Source: Flavobacterium sp. CBA20B-1
Lineage (GTDB): Bacteria; Bacteroidota; Bacteroidia; Flavobacteriales; Flavobacteriaceae
DNA length: 64,000 nt
Reading direction: 5' to 3'
NCBI RefSeq assembly: GCF_028473145.1
Contig: NZ_CP092370.1
Coordinates: forward strand, 1,178,001-1,242,000
In this document: piece by piece, positions 1 through 10,000 of the stretch
How the letters are laid out: every line of letters begins with the position of its first letter
How positions within the stretch are numbered: position 1 is the first letter of the stretch
Notes under the pieces: generated by a model
Told to the model about the DNA's origin: nothing
The model's input: only the letters and a program-made list of their open reading frames with translations
Database searches by the model: none
Position numbers and translations under genes: made by a program

Positions 1-1
1 A

Positions 2-121
2 GCTGATACACTAAATGAAAGTGACAATGTTTTTTCTGATAGCCTTGATGGTAATATGCTTGATTCCTTGACTGGAAATACTACTGATGGATATACTTTG
101 TTAAAAACAATTGTAGTATAA
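2..121 (+). CDS. C-terminal tail of an unknown protein (cut by window edge)
   Basis: An open frame enters from the left edge and ends at a TAA at 119-121, giving 39 residues rich in Asp, Ser, Asn and Thr. The tail ends in a short hydrophobic stretch (LLKTIVV). No start is visible, and no family can be assigned from so short a piece. It ends 14 nt before the inferred 3' end of the group II intron, which lies on the other strand. This gene was therefore probably the left neighbour of the site the intron entered. Confidence 0.4.
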   Translation, partial: ADTLNESDNVFSDSLDGNMLDSLTGNTTDGYTLLKTIVV

Positions 122-136
122 AATACTGCACACAAT

Positions 137-215
137 CGAGTAGACGGCTCCGCCAATAACTGACGGAGTGCGCCTCTCACACCACCGAGCGTACGGGTCA
201 CGTACTCGGCGGTTC
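137..215 (-). ncRNA. Group II intron domains V and VI
   Basis: On the minus strand ACCGCCGAG (205-213) pairs with CTCGGTGGT (181-189) with one G-U pair. A TACG/CGTA helix and a short loop close the hairpin, and a two-base CG bulge (190-191) lies on the 3' arm, as in domain V. GTGTGAGAGG follows, and then a hairpin with CTCCG/CGGAG arms that fits domain VI. The maturase stop codon (198-200) falls in the domain V loop. Confidence 0.75.
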
Positions 216-1493
216 GCAAAGAGATGGATTAAGCTCTAAATATAATTCGGTTAAGGAAATATACCCCCTTTTCTTCAAGCGTTGTAAAGTAATGGTTGTT
301 CCTAAAATAGGGCTCTGCGCAATTGCCCAACCACCTTTTCTCGTTCTGCTCCAAGCGTAGGCGTGGTCTTGGCTGGCGCCCAATCGAATCAGGTTTTTCC
401 TTTTCCTTTCGGGTTTCTTCCAATGGTGCCAAATGCAATAGCGCAGTCGGTTTCTTAACCAACCATCTAAATCTCGTAATTTGCCCAAAATACTCGTGCC
501 TTGAAAATAGTTCAACCATCCTCGTTGCACTTCTTTTATCTTGGTAATACGTTCTTCAAACGTGGCTGGTGTAGTTTTTCGGGTTATGGCTTTGAGTCGC
601 TGTTTTAGTTTCTTCCATGCCTTTTCCGAAACGATGAGTTGGTATTGATTCTTGCTTCCTTTTTTGTACGTAGGCACGAACCCAAAACCCAAAATTGTGA
701 AGTTGATTGGTTTTCTAATACCGCTCTTTTCTTCATTTATAGTTAATTTGAGCTTGTTTTTCAGGAACTTCTCAATTACCACTCTCGTAGCTTTGGCTTG
801 ATTGTGGCTTTTGCAATAGATACTAAAATCATCCGCATAACGTACAAATTTGTGTCCTCTTCGGGTCATTTCCTTATCCAATTAATGCAGTAAAATGTTC
901 GACAATAGCGGACTTAAGGGACTTCCTTGCGGAACGCCTTTTCTTCTCTTTTGTAGCTTTCCGTTGATTTTAATCGGTGCTCTGAGCCATTTGCGAATGA
1001 GTTGCATTGTAGCTTTGCACTTTACTTTTTGATAGATTAAATTCAGCACCAAGCAGTGGTCAACTTCATCGAAGAAGTTTTTCAGGTCAATATCCACAAT
1101 GTGATTGAGCCCTGAATGGATGTATTCCCTAGATTGTCCAACAGCTTGTCGGGCATTCTTCTGGGGTCTAAAACCAAAACTATAATTACTAAATTCGGGT
1201 TCAAAAAGTGGTGCAAGGGTTTGTGCTACGGCTTGTTGCAACACACGTTCTGTAGTGGTGGGAACACCCAATAATCGGGTGTTTCCGTTTCCTTTCGGAA
1301 TTTCGATACCTAAAATGGGGTGTACTTGGTAGTTTCCGTGTTTGATGTCTTCAATCAGTTGTAGTTTCTTTTCAGAAAACACCTTGCGGAGTTCTCGGAT
1401 AGAAACACCATCAACACCCGCACTGCCTTTATTGGCAATAACGTGTTCCAATGCTTTTTGAAGATTAAACGGTTGTACTACTCTTGTTATCAT
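198..1493 (-). pseudogene. ltrA: Group II intron reverse transcriptase/maturase, split by an in-frame stop
   Basis: Reverse transcriptase and maturase of the intron, which copies intron RNA into DNA and helps it splice. The natural start is taken as MITRVVQPFN (ATG at 1491-1493); the open frame upstream runs through intron RNA. The first part (to 882) carries the RT fingers and early palm, including GVPQGSPLSPLLSNILLH. A TAA at 882-884 sits where relatives have Glu (HELDKEM), so one G-to-T change in GAA explains it. The same frame then continues with the catalytic YADD box, the group II maturase-specific (X) domain and a Trp/Arg-rich C-terminus. There is no frameshift. The frame ends at 198, inside domain V. 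Readthrough could give about 430 residues; otherwise the gene is dead. Confidence 0.85.
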
Positions 1494-1945
1494 TTTAGCT
1501 TGTTTTAACCTGTTTTCGTTAAGTAGGGCTACTATACTCATTAAAAACCTCTTTACGTTCAGTCCTTCCTTGACTGTGAGTCCTATGCGGTATCTATTCG
1601 CACCTCGTTTGCCTTCAAGTACTATGACCTCTGCTGACTTCTCTTTGTGATTAACTCGTAATCTTTTGCCCGCCCGCCTGCTGGCTCGTTCGCTAAAAAT
1701 GTCCATCGGACATTTTCTTTACGCTCTGCCCTCCTGGTAAATGCTTTTCCCTTCCATCTATCGCCGGTACATCTACATAACAATAATCTGATTTAATAAC
1801 ATGTTCAGAACACTGTTTTGGACTTCGTATTGCTGTGGATACTCATCCTTATTGCTATGCCTCATATGTACTTTTTGTTCGTCGGTACAGATTTTTGCCG
1901 TTTGGCTTCCTTTAGTGCATACCTCACGGTAAACCACCTTGCCAC

Positions 1946-1982
1946 GTGCTAACGGTTCGGATTGTTAGTCCCGCCCGTAAGG
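1946..1982 (-). repeat. attC-like or cassette-edge hairpin at the intron's 5' exon
   Basis: Minus strand: CTAACAATCCGAACCGTTAG forms a 5-bp stem (CTAAC/GTTAG) directly before the intron. The next hairpin upstream is CCCTTACGGG. The segment CCGAACCGTTAGC recurs at 12232-12244 on the plus strand, just before another small gene. This looks like the edge of an integron-type cassette, but it does not match the canonical attC core exactly. Confidence 0.45.
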
Positions 1983-2005
1983 GACTTGCACCCTCTGGAA
2001 AAATA

Positions 2006-2098
2006 ACACCCCGAAAACTTGGTCAATAAAACTAAATTTGTATTTTTGAACTATTTGAAAAGCTTTCGGGGTGTGTCCTGCATATGCAGGGCACACAC
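2006..2098. repeat. Two nested palindromes upstream of a cassette-like gene
   Basis: ACACCCCGAAAACT (2006-2019) is repeated inverted as AGCTTTCGGGGTGT (2061-2074) with one mismatch. It is followed at once by a second palindrome centred on CCTGCATATGCAGG (2077-2090), whose flanks GTGTGT and ACACAC extend the pairing. No credible gene lies between 1946 and 2244. The structure could act as a terminator, a recombination site or an IS end; nothing in the bases decides among these. Confidence 0.5.
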
Positions 2099-2244
2099 AA
2101 GGTATATAAAAAATAGGCGAAATATTAGTAAAATCAAAGCTTTTGGCTCGTATCAAAGTCTGTGTTTAATCGAAAATTTCGTGCTTCGAAATCACCTACT
2201 TTTCATATACTAAACCGTTGTGCGTCATATACCAAAACCAAGAA

Positions 2245-2745
2245 ATGGCAGTCCCGAAAAATAAAAAAGAACTGATTTTTGAAATCAAAAACAACTATTC
2301 CAAACTGAAGAAGGACTTGGAAACTATTCCAATAGAACTGACCAAAGAAAAAGAACTCGAAGGACACGCCAAAGAAACGAAAATGAGTGTTTCCGATTTG
2401 GTTGCTTATCTCATTGGCTGGGGAGAATTGGTATTAAAATGGAATCGAAAAAAAGAAAACGGAGAAATTGTTGACTTTCCCGAAACAGGATACAAATGGA
2501 ATGAACTCGGAAAACTTTCCCAAAAATTCTATTCAGACTATGAAAATATTGACTTTCCTGAGTTGCTGAATAGATTAGACCAAACCGTAGATAAAATACT
2601 AAAGCTGATTGAAAATAATACGAATAAAGAACTTTATGAAAAACCTTGGTACGACAAATGGACAAAAGGAAAAATGATACAGTTCAACACTTCTTCACCG
2701 TATAAAAACGCCAGAAATAGAGTGCGAAAATGGAAAAAACTTTAA
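2245..2745 (+). CDS. ClbS/DfsB-family four-helix bundle protein (DUF1706)
   Basis: A 166-residue soluble protein beginning MAVPKNKKEL, a typical opening for the ClbS/DfsB (DUF1706) family. Features that fit are a KKELIFEIKNNY helix, an LVAYLIGWGELVLKW segment and a C-terminal SPYKNARNRVRKWKK tail. The only well-studied member, ClbS, protects E. coli from colibactin; most relatives have no known role, so function here is open. I chose the ATG at 2245 because the nine codons before it do not belong to the family. The gene begins just after AAACCGTTGTGCG (about 2212-2224), a cassette-like edge, and is followed 15 nt later by the VOC gene. This suggests a small cargo unit. Confidence 0.8.
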   Translation: MAVPKNKKELIFEIKNNYSKLKKDLETIPIELTKEKELEGHAKETKMSVSDLVAYLIGWGELVLKWNRKKENGEIVDFPETGYKWNELGKLSQKFYSDYENIDFPELLNRLDQTVDKILKLIENNTNKELYEKPWYDKWTKGKMIQFNTSSPYKNARNRVRKWKKL

Positions 2746-2760
2746 AAACAATAAATTAAT

Positions 2761-3153
2761 ATGCAATACGCTTACACGATAATTTACGTTGAAAACGTAG
2801 CCGAAACGATTGAGTTTTATAAAAGAGCATTTGGCTTTGAGAAGAAATTTTTAACACCTGAAAACGACTATGGAGAATTGATTTCAGGAGAAACAACAAT
2901 TGCCTTTGCTTCTATTGAACTCGGAAACTCAAATTTTAAGCAAGGGTTTGAAAAAATAGATAAAGCAAAAAAGCCATTCGGAGTAGAAATGGCATTTACA
3001 ACAGAAAACATCGAATCGGATTTTAAGAAAGCGATTGATGCAGGTGCAACGGAATTTGAGCCATTTGTTGAAAAACCTTGGGGACAAAAAGTCGGCTATG
3101 TTTTGGACAATAACGGATTTTTGATTGAAATTTGCACACCGATAAAAAATTAA
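2761..3153 (+). CDS. VOC superfamily (glyoxalase/bleomycin-resistance-like) protein
   Basis: A 130-residue protein with the paired beta-alpha-beta-beta-beta pattern of the vicinal oxygen chelate fold. It opens YAYTIIYVENVAETIEFYKRAFGF and ends with GYVLDNNGFLIEICTP, where the Glu is the usual C-terminal metal ligand. Family members bind a metal and act on small molecules or sequester drugs; the substrate cannot be read from sequence. The N-terminal metal ligand, often His, seems to be Tyr or absent here, so catalysis is uncertain. It probably shares a transcript with the ClbS-like gene. A large palindrome follows its stop. Confidence 0.85.
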   Translation: MQYAYTIIYVENVAETIEFYKRAFGFEKKFLTPENDYGELISGETTIAFASIELGNSNFKQGFEKIDKAKKPFGVEMAFTTENIESDFKKAIDAGATEFEPFVEKPWGQKVGYVLDNNGFLIEICTPIKN

Positions 3154-3161
3154 AAAATACG

Positions 3162-3292
3162 AACGAACAACATTGTATAAGCGTAATGCGGGCTAAAGTG
3201 CTAAATTGGAACTTATTAACTATTAATAAACATATCGATAAAGTGGAAAGTATTGGCTTCGTAATCCCGCACTACGCTTATACTTGATCGTT
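3162..3292. repeat. Large imperfect palindrome, cassette-boundary-like
   Basis: TATAAGCGTAATGCGGG (3176-3192) is matched inverted by CCCGCACTACGCTTATA (3266-3282) with one mismatch in 17. Outside these arms AACGA (3162-3166) pairs with TCGTT (3288-3292). The 73-nt spacer has no open frame. The whole folds into one long hairpin of roughly 130 nt, the size and shape of a long attC site, though the canonical RYYYAAC/GTTRRRY ends are not clear. Confidence 0.6.
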
Positions 3293-3612
3293 ACCGGCAA
3301 GTGTATGAAGACAGTGCAACCATTGAACAGACGACAATAAATTAAATAATAACTCAAAGACAAACCATTTTGACAGTTGGACAACATACAGACCATATTT
3401 CAAGCGGACAACGAGTAAGCCGACACTCATTACCAACCCTATGTTTTTTATTTTTTTCCCACCGCACATTTTTTAAAACCAATTTTGAGCCACCCCGCAA
3501 GTGGCACATTTGGCTTTGCCCCAACTCACAAAGCCGACCCTTCGCAAAGCCAAAAGAGCCACTTTCTTGCCAACGCACAAGGACATACAATCAGAATGAA
3601 TAAATTAGCCAT
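3293..3612. other. Gene-free segment before the helicase-methylase pair
   Basis: About 320 nt with no credible coding frame. The plus strand is rich in A and C and poor in G, and it repeats short words such as GGCTTTGCC, CAAAGCC and GCAAAGCC between 3510 and 3560. Similar words reappear just after the methylase gene (11150-11225). No TAnnTTTG promoter was found close to the helicase start. Confidence 0.4.
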
Positions 3613-6600
3613 ATGATATTAGATAACGAGAACGAAAATCTTAAAGTCCACGAGTGGATTTCAAAATATACGCAGACAGGAAAGCTTTCAATTGTAACAG
3701 GATATTTTACAGTTGGGGCTTTGGCTTATTTATCAAAAGAAACAAAGGACAAGATTGATGAATACAAATTCATACTTGGCGATATAGTAAACTTCGACAC
3801 AGACAAAGACAGAGCACTAGACTTACTCAATGAAGAAATAAACATTGACGCATCTTTAAAACTAAGTAAGGTTGCACAAGAAGCAGTTGTATTTCTGGAA
3901 CTTGACAAAGTAAAAGCAAAGACACTTGAGCCGAACTTTTGCCACGCAAAAGCGTATTTATACAAGCACAACGACAAAGACCCTCAAAAGGACTATTATA
4001 TTTCAGGTAGTTCAAATTTGACAGAGGCGGGCGTTGGTTTAAAGACAACAAATAATGTAGAATTGAACATTGGCAGCTTTGGTTCAGACCCGCAATACAA
4101 CGAGTTAATAAAATGGTTCGACAGCTTGTGGTCAAGACCACAAGCCCACGACTATAAAACCGTTGTTGACGGCAACGGTGGAGTAAATCGTATTCCATTT
4201 AAAAAATATCTGATTGACGAAATCAAAAAGATTTTCACAGAGTATTCACCCAAGCAACTTTATTTCAAAGTGCTTTTTGAGTTGTTTGGTGACGAACTCC
4301 TACTTGAAAAAGACAACCCTGAATTCAACCGCCAAATCGGGAGACTTGAAAATACAGTCGTATATAATTCGCTTTATGAATTTCAGCAGAAAGGCGTTCT
4401 GAGTTTGATTAAAATGCTTCAAAAATATAACGGAGCCATTTTAGCCGATGCAGTAGGTTTGGGTAAAACTTGGACAGCCTTGGCGGTGATGAAATTCTAT
4501 CAGTTACAAGGACGTGAAGTGATTTTGATTTGTCCTAAGAAATTACAATACAATTGGCGAATTTATCAGAAGAATCAAAACTCTAAATTTGAGAAAGACC
4601 AGTTTGAATATTTCCTAAGATTCCATACCGATTTAACGGAAGGCTTGATGGAAAAATACCACGACAGGGCAGACAAACTTTTCATCAATGAAAAGCCTAA
4701 ACTGTTTGTGATAGATGAAAGCCACAATTTGCGAAACGACAAGTCTAAACGATACAAATTTCTTGTTGACCTGATTCTTTCACAAAATGAAGATGTAAAA
4801 GTGCTGATGCTTTCAGCAACGCCAATCAATAATTCATTGATGGATATTAGAAATCAATTCAAACTAATTGTAAGTGGTAACTCAAAAGGATTTGAAGAAT
4901 CATTAGACATTAAAAATCTTGATTACACTTTTAGAGCAGCACAAAAAGCATTTAACGAATGGACGGAAGACCCCGAACCAAAAATTGGTGAATTTATCAA
5001 AAAATTACCACCTAACTTTTTCAAATTAACAGATTCCTTAACAGTAGCCCGAACTCGTAAAATGATTGAAGGTCATCAGGACGGGTTGGAATTTCCAAAC
5101 AAATCAAAACCTGAAAATATTTTCGTTACACCTAAACAGATTGGAAACTTTGAAAGCTTTGAAGAATTGTTCGACCATTTCCCGCCAATGCTTTCAGGCT
5201 ACCAACCATCATTCTACATTGAAGAATTTGAGGATGCAGATGTTTTGCACGATGAAAAGCAGCGTGACCATTTCTTGGTGAAGATGATGTATATCTTGTT
5301 GGTGAAACGCCTTGAATCTTCTTGGTTCTCTTTTCAATCAACCGTAGAGAAAATTTTGGCACATCATCAAAATGCATTCGACAGAATCAAACAATATCAA
5401 GAAACCAAAAAAGAAACAGGCTGGAATGAATCACAGCCTTCCCTATTTGATGATGATGAAATATTGGCTCAAATTGAAGATTTCACCTTAGGCAAAAAAC
5501 GTAAAACTCGTTTGGTTGACATTGACCGTTCTGGAAATATTGAAAACTACAAAAAGGATTTAAAAGCAGATATTGAAGCCTTGCAATTGCTCCAATCAAA
5601 CCTAATTCAGTTTGAAAGAAAGATTGCCAAAGAAATCAAAAAACCACGCAACCACAGTAGCGAAGACGATAAACTTGAAACGCTAATAAACCGAATTGTA
5701 AAGAAAAGACAGTCGGGTGAGAATCACGGAAATTCAAAGGTTTTGATTTTTACGGTTTACAAAGACACTGCCTTTTATCTTTTTGAGCAGTTAAAAGCAA
5801 GAGGTTTTGACAAGGTGGCTGCCATTAGTGGCGACACGTCAATGGTTTGGGATGAAGAAGGCGAAACAAAACGCTACGAACCAATACTAGAACGCTTTGC
5901 TCCTTTTACCAAACTGTTCAGAGAGAAAGAATGGCAGTTTGAGCCAAGCAACAAAGAAAATGATTTGAAAAGGCAGTTTGACGAATGGCAATTGTGGATT
6001 GCAGAAAACGACAAACGGACTTATGAAAAACTGCAAAACCCAATTGACATTTTAATTGCAACAGATGCATTAAGCGAAGGACAAAACTTGCAGGATTGTG
6101 ATTTGGTAATCAATTATGATATTCATTGGAATCCCGTTCGGGTTATTCAGCGGATGGGTCGTATTGACCGTTTGGGTTCGCCAAACTCTAAAATTTTTGG
6201 AATCAACTTTTGGCCATCAAACAACATCAATTCTTATTTGAATTTGCAAGGCAGAATAGAACAGCGAATGGCTGCAATGAAATTGGCAGGCTCAGAAGTT
6301 CACTTAGATTTCTCTGACACATTCAAAGAAATGGCAGAAGATGAAAATTTGGAACAGAAACAAAAAGCAAGAATGTTGGAACAAATGCAATCTTCTTGGG
6401 AAGAAATTGACACCGAAAAATCATTGGGCTTTGACGACTTCTCTTTAGAAACTTTCCGTCAGGAGTTGTTAGACGAGTTAAGTAAGAACGAGCAATTTTA
6501 TAAATCACTTCCAAACGGCATTTACACTGGTTTTAAAGCCAATCAAGAAGTTTGCCCGCAAGAAGGGATGATTGCTTTGCTAGGTTATCCGAGTAAACCT

Positions 6601-7002
6601 ACTAAGTCAACAAACTTTGAATACAAAGGTTACGAACTCATTTACATCGACCATTCGGGCAAATCAGTATTCTTAAACCAAAAAGAAGTGTTGGACGCAT
6701 TGGCAAAACACAAAGACGAAATTCGCTTTGTTCCAAAAGCCATTGACCAAGGCGAACCAAAATCCATTGAACATTTATCTGCTGCATTGAGCACTTGGTT
6801 AAAAAGTCAGGCAACAGAAGAAGAGGTTCAGGAAGATGGAACAGTAAAACAAAAAATGGGAAAGGCTTCACTGGATATGTTGAACAAACTAAAATCAGGC
6901 AGCAAAACTACCATCCAAAAACTAAAAAACGAAGGTTCTACTTCGCAAAAATTCAATAAAGACAATTTCGATTTAATCACTTGGTTTATCATAAGTAAGT
7001 AA
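3613..7002 (+). CDS. PLD-nuclease / SNF2-type helicase fusion, candidate defence effector
   Basis: A 1129-residue cytoplasmic protein. The N-terminal ~200 residues carry a phospholipase D-type nuclease signature: H111-A-K113, then G132-S-S-N135-L-T. The Asp of the classical HKD motif is not in its usual place, as in many helicase-linked PLD domains. A superfamily 2 motor follows: Walker A GLGKT (282-286), DESH (368-371), SAT (401-403), and motif VI QRMGRIDR (846-853) preceded by ATDALSEGQNLQ. The C-terminal ~270 residues are unassigned. The stop codon shares a base with the next start (TAATG), so the methylase is translationally coupled. I infer the helicase translocates on DNA and the PLD domain cuts it, with the partner methylase marking self DNA. 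Relatives include DISARM DrmD-like and HepA-like helicases; no drmA, drmB or BREX gene is present. Confidence 0.85.
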   Translation: MILDNENENLKVHEWISKYTQTGKLSIVTGYFTVGALAYLSKETKDKIDEYKFILGDIVNFDTDKDRALDLLNEEINIDASLKLSKVAQEAVVFLELDKVKAKTLEPNFCHAKAYLYKHNDKDPQKDYYISGSSNLTEAGVGLKTTNNVELNIGSFGSDPQYNELIKWFDSLWSRPQAHDYKTVVDGNGGVNRIPFKKYLIDEIKKIFTEYSPKQLYFKVLFELFGDELLLEKDNPEFNRQIGRLENTVVYNSLYEFQQKGVLSLIKMLQKYNGAILADAVGLGKTWTALAVMKFYQLQGREVILICPKKLQYNWRIYQKNQNSKFEKDQFEYFLRFHTDLTEGLMEKYHDRADKLFINEKPKLFVIDESHNLRNDKSKRYKFLVDLILSQNEDVKVLMLSATPINNSLMDIRNQFKLIVSGNSKGFEESLDIKNLDYTFRAAQKAFNEWTEDPEPKIGEFIKKLPPNFFKLTDSLTVARTRKMIEGHQDGLEFPNKSKPENIFVTPKQIGNFESFEELFDHFPPMLSGYQPSFYIEEFEDADVLHDEKQRDHFLVKMMYILLVKRLESSWFSFQSTVEKILAHHQNAFDRIKQYQETKKETGWNESQPSLFDDDEILAQIEDFTLGKKRKTRLVDIDRSGNIENYKKDLKADIEALQLLQSNLIQFERKIAKEIKKPRNHSSEDDKLETLINRIVKKRQSGENHGNSKVLIFTVYKDTAFYLFEQLKARGFDKVAAISGDTSMVWDEEGETKRYEPILERFAPFTKLFREKEWQFEPSNKENDLKRQFDEWQLWIAENDKRTYEKLQNPIDILIATDALSEGQNLQDCDLVINYDIHWNPVRVIQRMGRIDRLGSPNSKIFGINFWPSNNINSYLNLQGRIEQRMAAMKLAGSEVHLDFSDTFKEMAEDENLEQKQKARMLEQMQSSWEEIDTEKSLGFDDFSLETFRQELLDELSKNEQFYKSLPNGIYTGFKANQEVCPQEGMIALLGYPSKPTKSTNFEYKGYELIYIDHSGKSVFLNQKEVLDALAKHKDEIRFVPKAIDQGEPKSIEHLSAALSTWLKSQATEEEVQEDGTVKQKMGKASLDMLNKLKSGSKTTIQKLKNEGSTSQKFNKDNFDLITWFIISK

Positions 7003-10000
7003 TGAATTCAATCTCAAAATTCCATAACGAACCCTTCATTGATGCTTTAAAAGCATTTTTTGAAGAACTGAAAGTGCCGGTTGATTATTTGGCAGACGAA
7101 CCCGCAACGGCAAACGACATTTTAGGAGAACGCTATAAAGCCAACAACGAAGCACATAAACTCATTGATGATGTGTATGCTTTAGGTATGGTAAATGATA
7201 CCATTTTTGATGGCACAGAGACTTTCAAAAACTTAGCAGAAGTTAAGAAACTAAAAGCGGATTATGACGGCTTGTTACTTTTTGGTGTAACGCTTAAAAG
7301 CAGAAAAGACGGTTTGCCCATCACCAGAAGTCATTTGGCAGAAATCACTAGGACATTTAACCGCACTTTTCCTTATACACCTGTTACCATCATTTTCAAA
7401 TATGACAACCTGATTTCTTTTGCTAACAGCGAACGCATACCCTACAAACAGGAATGGCGAGAAGGTGAGAAAATAGGAAAAGTTTCATTGCTAAAAGACA
7501 TTGATACACAACAACCGCACAGAGGACATTTAGCCATTCTTAAACAATTGGTCATTCCTACAACAGGTAACAAAGCTGTAAAAAGCTTTACCCAATTGTA
7601 TTATTACTGGCAGTCCGTATTCTCTATTTCCGTTCTTAACAAAACATTTTATGAGGATATCATTGCTTGGTTTAACAAGGCAGTTAAAGACATTAAAATA
7701 CCTGACCAAAATGCTGGTTCTGAAAAGCACAAAGATTTTACCGTTCGCCTGATTGCCCGATTAATTTTCATTTGGTTTTTGAAAGAACTCAAAGTCGTAA
7801 AAGATGACTTGCTATTACCTGAATTTGAAAACGGAGAAGAAAATAAGCTGATAAAACCCAAAAGCAAAGGCACGGGCTATTACAAATTCATCTTGCAAAA
7901 TCTCTTTTTTAATGCTTTGAACAGTGAGAAAAAAGACCGTGATAAAAAAGTCTTTGATGTATATGCTGCCAATTTTGATAAAGAAAAGGAAATCAAAGAC
8001 CATATTTTCTTTTCGCCATATTTGAATGGTGGCTTGTTTGATATTCACCCGAATGATTGGTGTGAAATTGATAGAAAAGGAAACCACATTGTAAACAATG
8101 CCTTTGCTGTTCCCGACCATTTATTATTAGATACGGAAAAAGGATTGAACAGCATACTTTCAAGATACAAATTCACCATTGCAGAGAATACGCCACTGGA
8201 AGAAGAAATTGCCGTTGACCCTGAAATGTTGGGTAGAATTTTTGAAAACCTATTGGCAGAACAAAGCGATGACACCAAAGAAGCAGCCCGAAAAAATGCA
8301 GGAGCCTTTTACACCCCACGACCTGTGGTTTCTTATATGTGCAGAAGCACCTTATTGAAACATCTGGACACGGAAATAAAGCCTGAGAACAATAAAACTA
8401 TCATCAAGAAACTTCTTGAAACAACCGTCCTTGACCCTGCTTGTGGTTCGGGTGCTTTCCCAATGGGTATGCTGGAAGAAATGATGCAGGTACTTACCAC
8501 CGTTGACCCTGAAGGTAAAGTATGGGTGGCAGAAATGATGAAATCGAAAGATGATGAATTCAGAGAGCATATTTCTGAAATGTTTGCTGATGGACAAATT
8601 CGTTATGTGAAAAAATTAGGCTTGTTGCGTAGCTGCTTGTTTGGTGTGGACTTGTTGGAATATGCCATTGAAATAACCAAACTCCGTTGTTGGCTTTCAT
8701 TAATTGTGGAGCAACGAGTAGATTTTAGCAAAGAAAATTACAACCTGAAACCTCTGCCCAACCTTGAATTTAAGTTTTACAAGAAAAACTCTTTGTTCCG
8801 CTTTTACAAAGACAAGAACCTAAATGAACTAATTGACCAGATTGACAATGATAAACTATTAAAAGAATTGGTGAATCTCGAAAACCAATATTTCATTGCC
8901 AAAAGCGACAGACACGGTACAAAAGAAGATATCAAAGACAAAATTGTAAAATTACTAGAAAAAGTTGTTGATAGTAAAACTGAACTTGTCAATAAAGAAT
9001 TGAATTCTGCTCGAAATGCTGTAAATCATTTAACTACTAATAGAGGAACTGAAACAGAATTAAAAAGAGTAAAGAAAAAAGTAGAAACCTTAGCTAAAGA
9101 ATTAGGTGAACTGGCTGTATTCAAAAACACCATCAAAGACTACTTTATTGAACGTGTAGTTTTCCCTGGCATTTTCAATAAGGAAAGTAAAAACCCTGGA
9201 TTTGATATTGTTATTGGCAATCCACCTTATGTAAACAACAAGCTCATTAATAGTATGGGCTTAACAAAAAAAATGCAAGAAGAATACGGCTATTGCGATG
9301 ACCTATATAACCATTTTACTTTTAGAGGTTTGGAATTGTTGAAATCAGGCGGTTTGTTGAGTTACATTACTTCCGATACTTTCCTTACCCTGCAAACAAA
9401 AAAGAATATGCGGATGCATTTCTTAGGCATTGCTGACAGTAAAGCAGCCGAAGGACAAACTGATTTGTTTGGTGAGCAGTTGCAAGAACATATACCTGTT
9501 TCTAATCCTGATTTGTTTGGTAATAAAAAAGTGGTTCAGGCAAGTTTAATACCCGTAAAAAAGGAAAATGCCAACAACCAATTTTTACCTGAATGCCGAG
9601 TAACAGAAATCATCAATACACCTAAAGCATTTGCAGCATTGGTGGACACCGCCATATTCACCGTAAAAAAAGAAAGAGCTATTGATAACCCCGAAATGGT
9701 TTACGTTGACATAAGAAAACCAAATGCTGAATCCTTTAATATTTCGGAAGATGAATGGAAACAGATACGGACTTCAAAAGAAAATCTATCGGGTTGGGAA
9801 CGTATATTAGATAGAACTTTTGGAGCATTAGGACACGATACTCCCACGTGGAAAAACTCTCATATTTGCGATGGCGACAACGTATTAAAAGATGCCAACT
9901 CTACTTTGCTAAAATTCAAAGTTTCATTTGAACCCTATCGAAAAGCTATTAATTATGTATTGTTTTCACCAACTGAATACAATTGCCAATTATTAGAGAA

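Larger units (their letters stand above)
135..1945 (-). mobile_element. Group II intron carrying a reverse transcriptase (probably group IIC-like)
   Basis: Reading the minus strand, a reverse transcriptase/maturase frame is followed by a recognisable domain V hairpin (181-213) and a domain VI hairpin. The 3' end is CTACTCGAT at about 135-143. The 5' end is placed near 1945 at GTGGC, an approximate match to the GUGYG consensus, so it is less certain. About 450 nt of structured 5' RNA precedes the maturase start. The domain V 5' arm contains CGC rather than AGC, as in group IIC introns. The upstream exon ends in a small hairpin (CTAAC/GTTAG), and IIC introns favour sites after hairpins. The total of about 1.8 kb fits an ORF-bearing intron. 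The maturase is interrupted, so the copy may no longer be self-sufficient. Confidence 0.8.

Noticed and set aside
879..884. TAA reassignment or programmed readthrough in the maturase
   Set aside because: All other genes use TAA as a normal stop and no recoding signal is evident; a nonsense mutation is simpler.
1965..2213. Two short frames on opposite strands between the intron and the ClbS-like gene
   Set aside because: They span the palindromes and have no family likeness or initiation context.
3278..3603. Several 60-78-codon frames on both strands before the helicase
   Set aside because: They overlap each other in biased, G-poor DNA and look non-coding.
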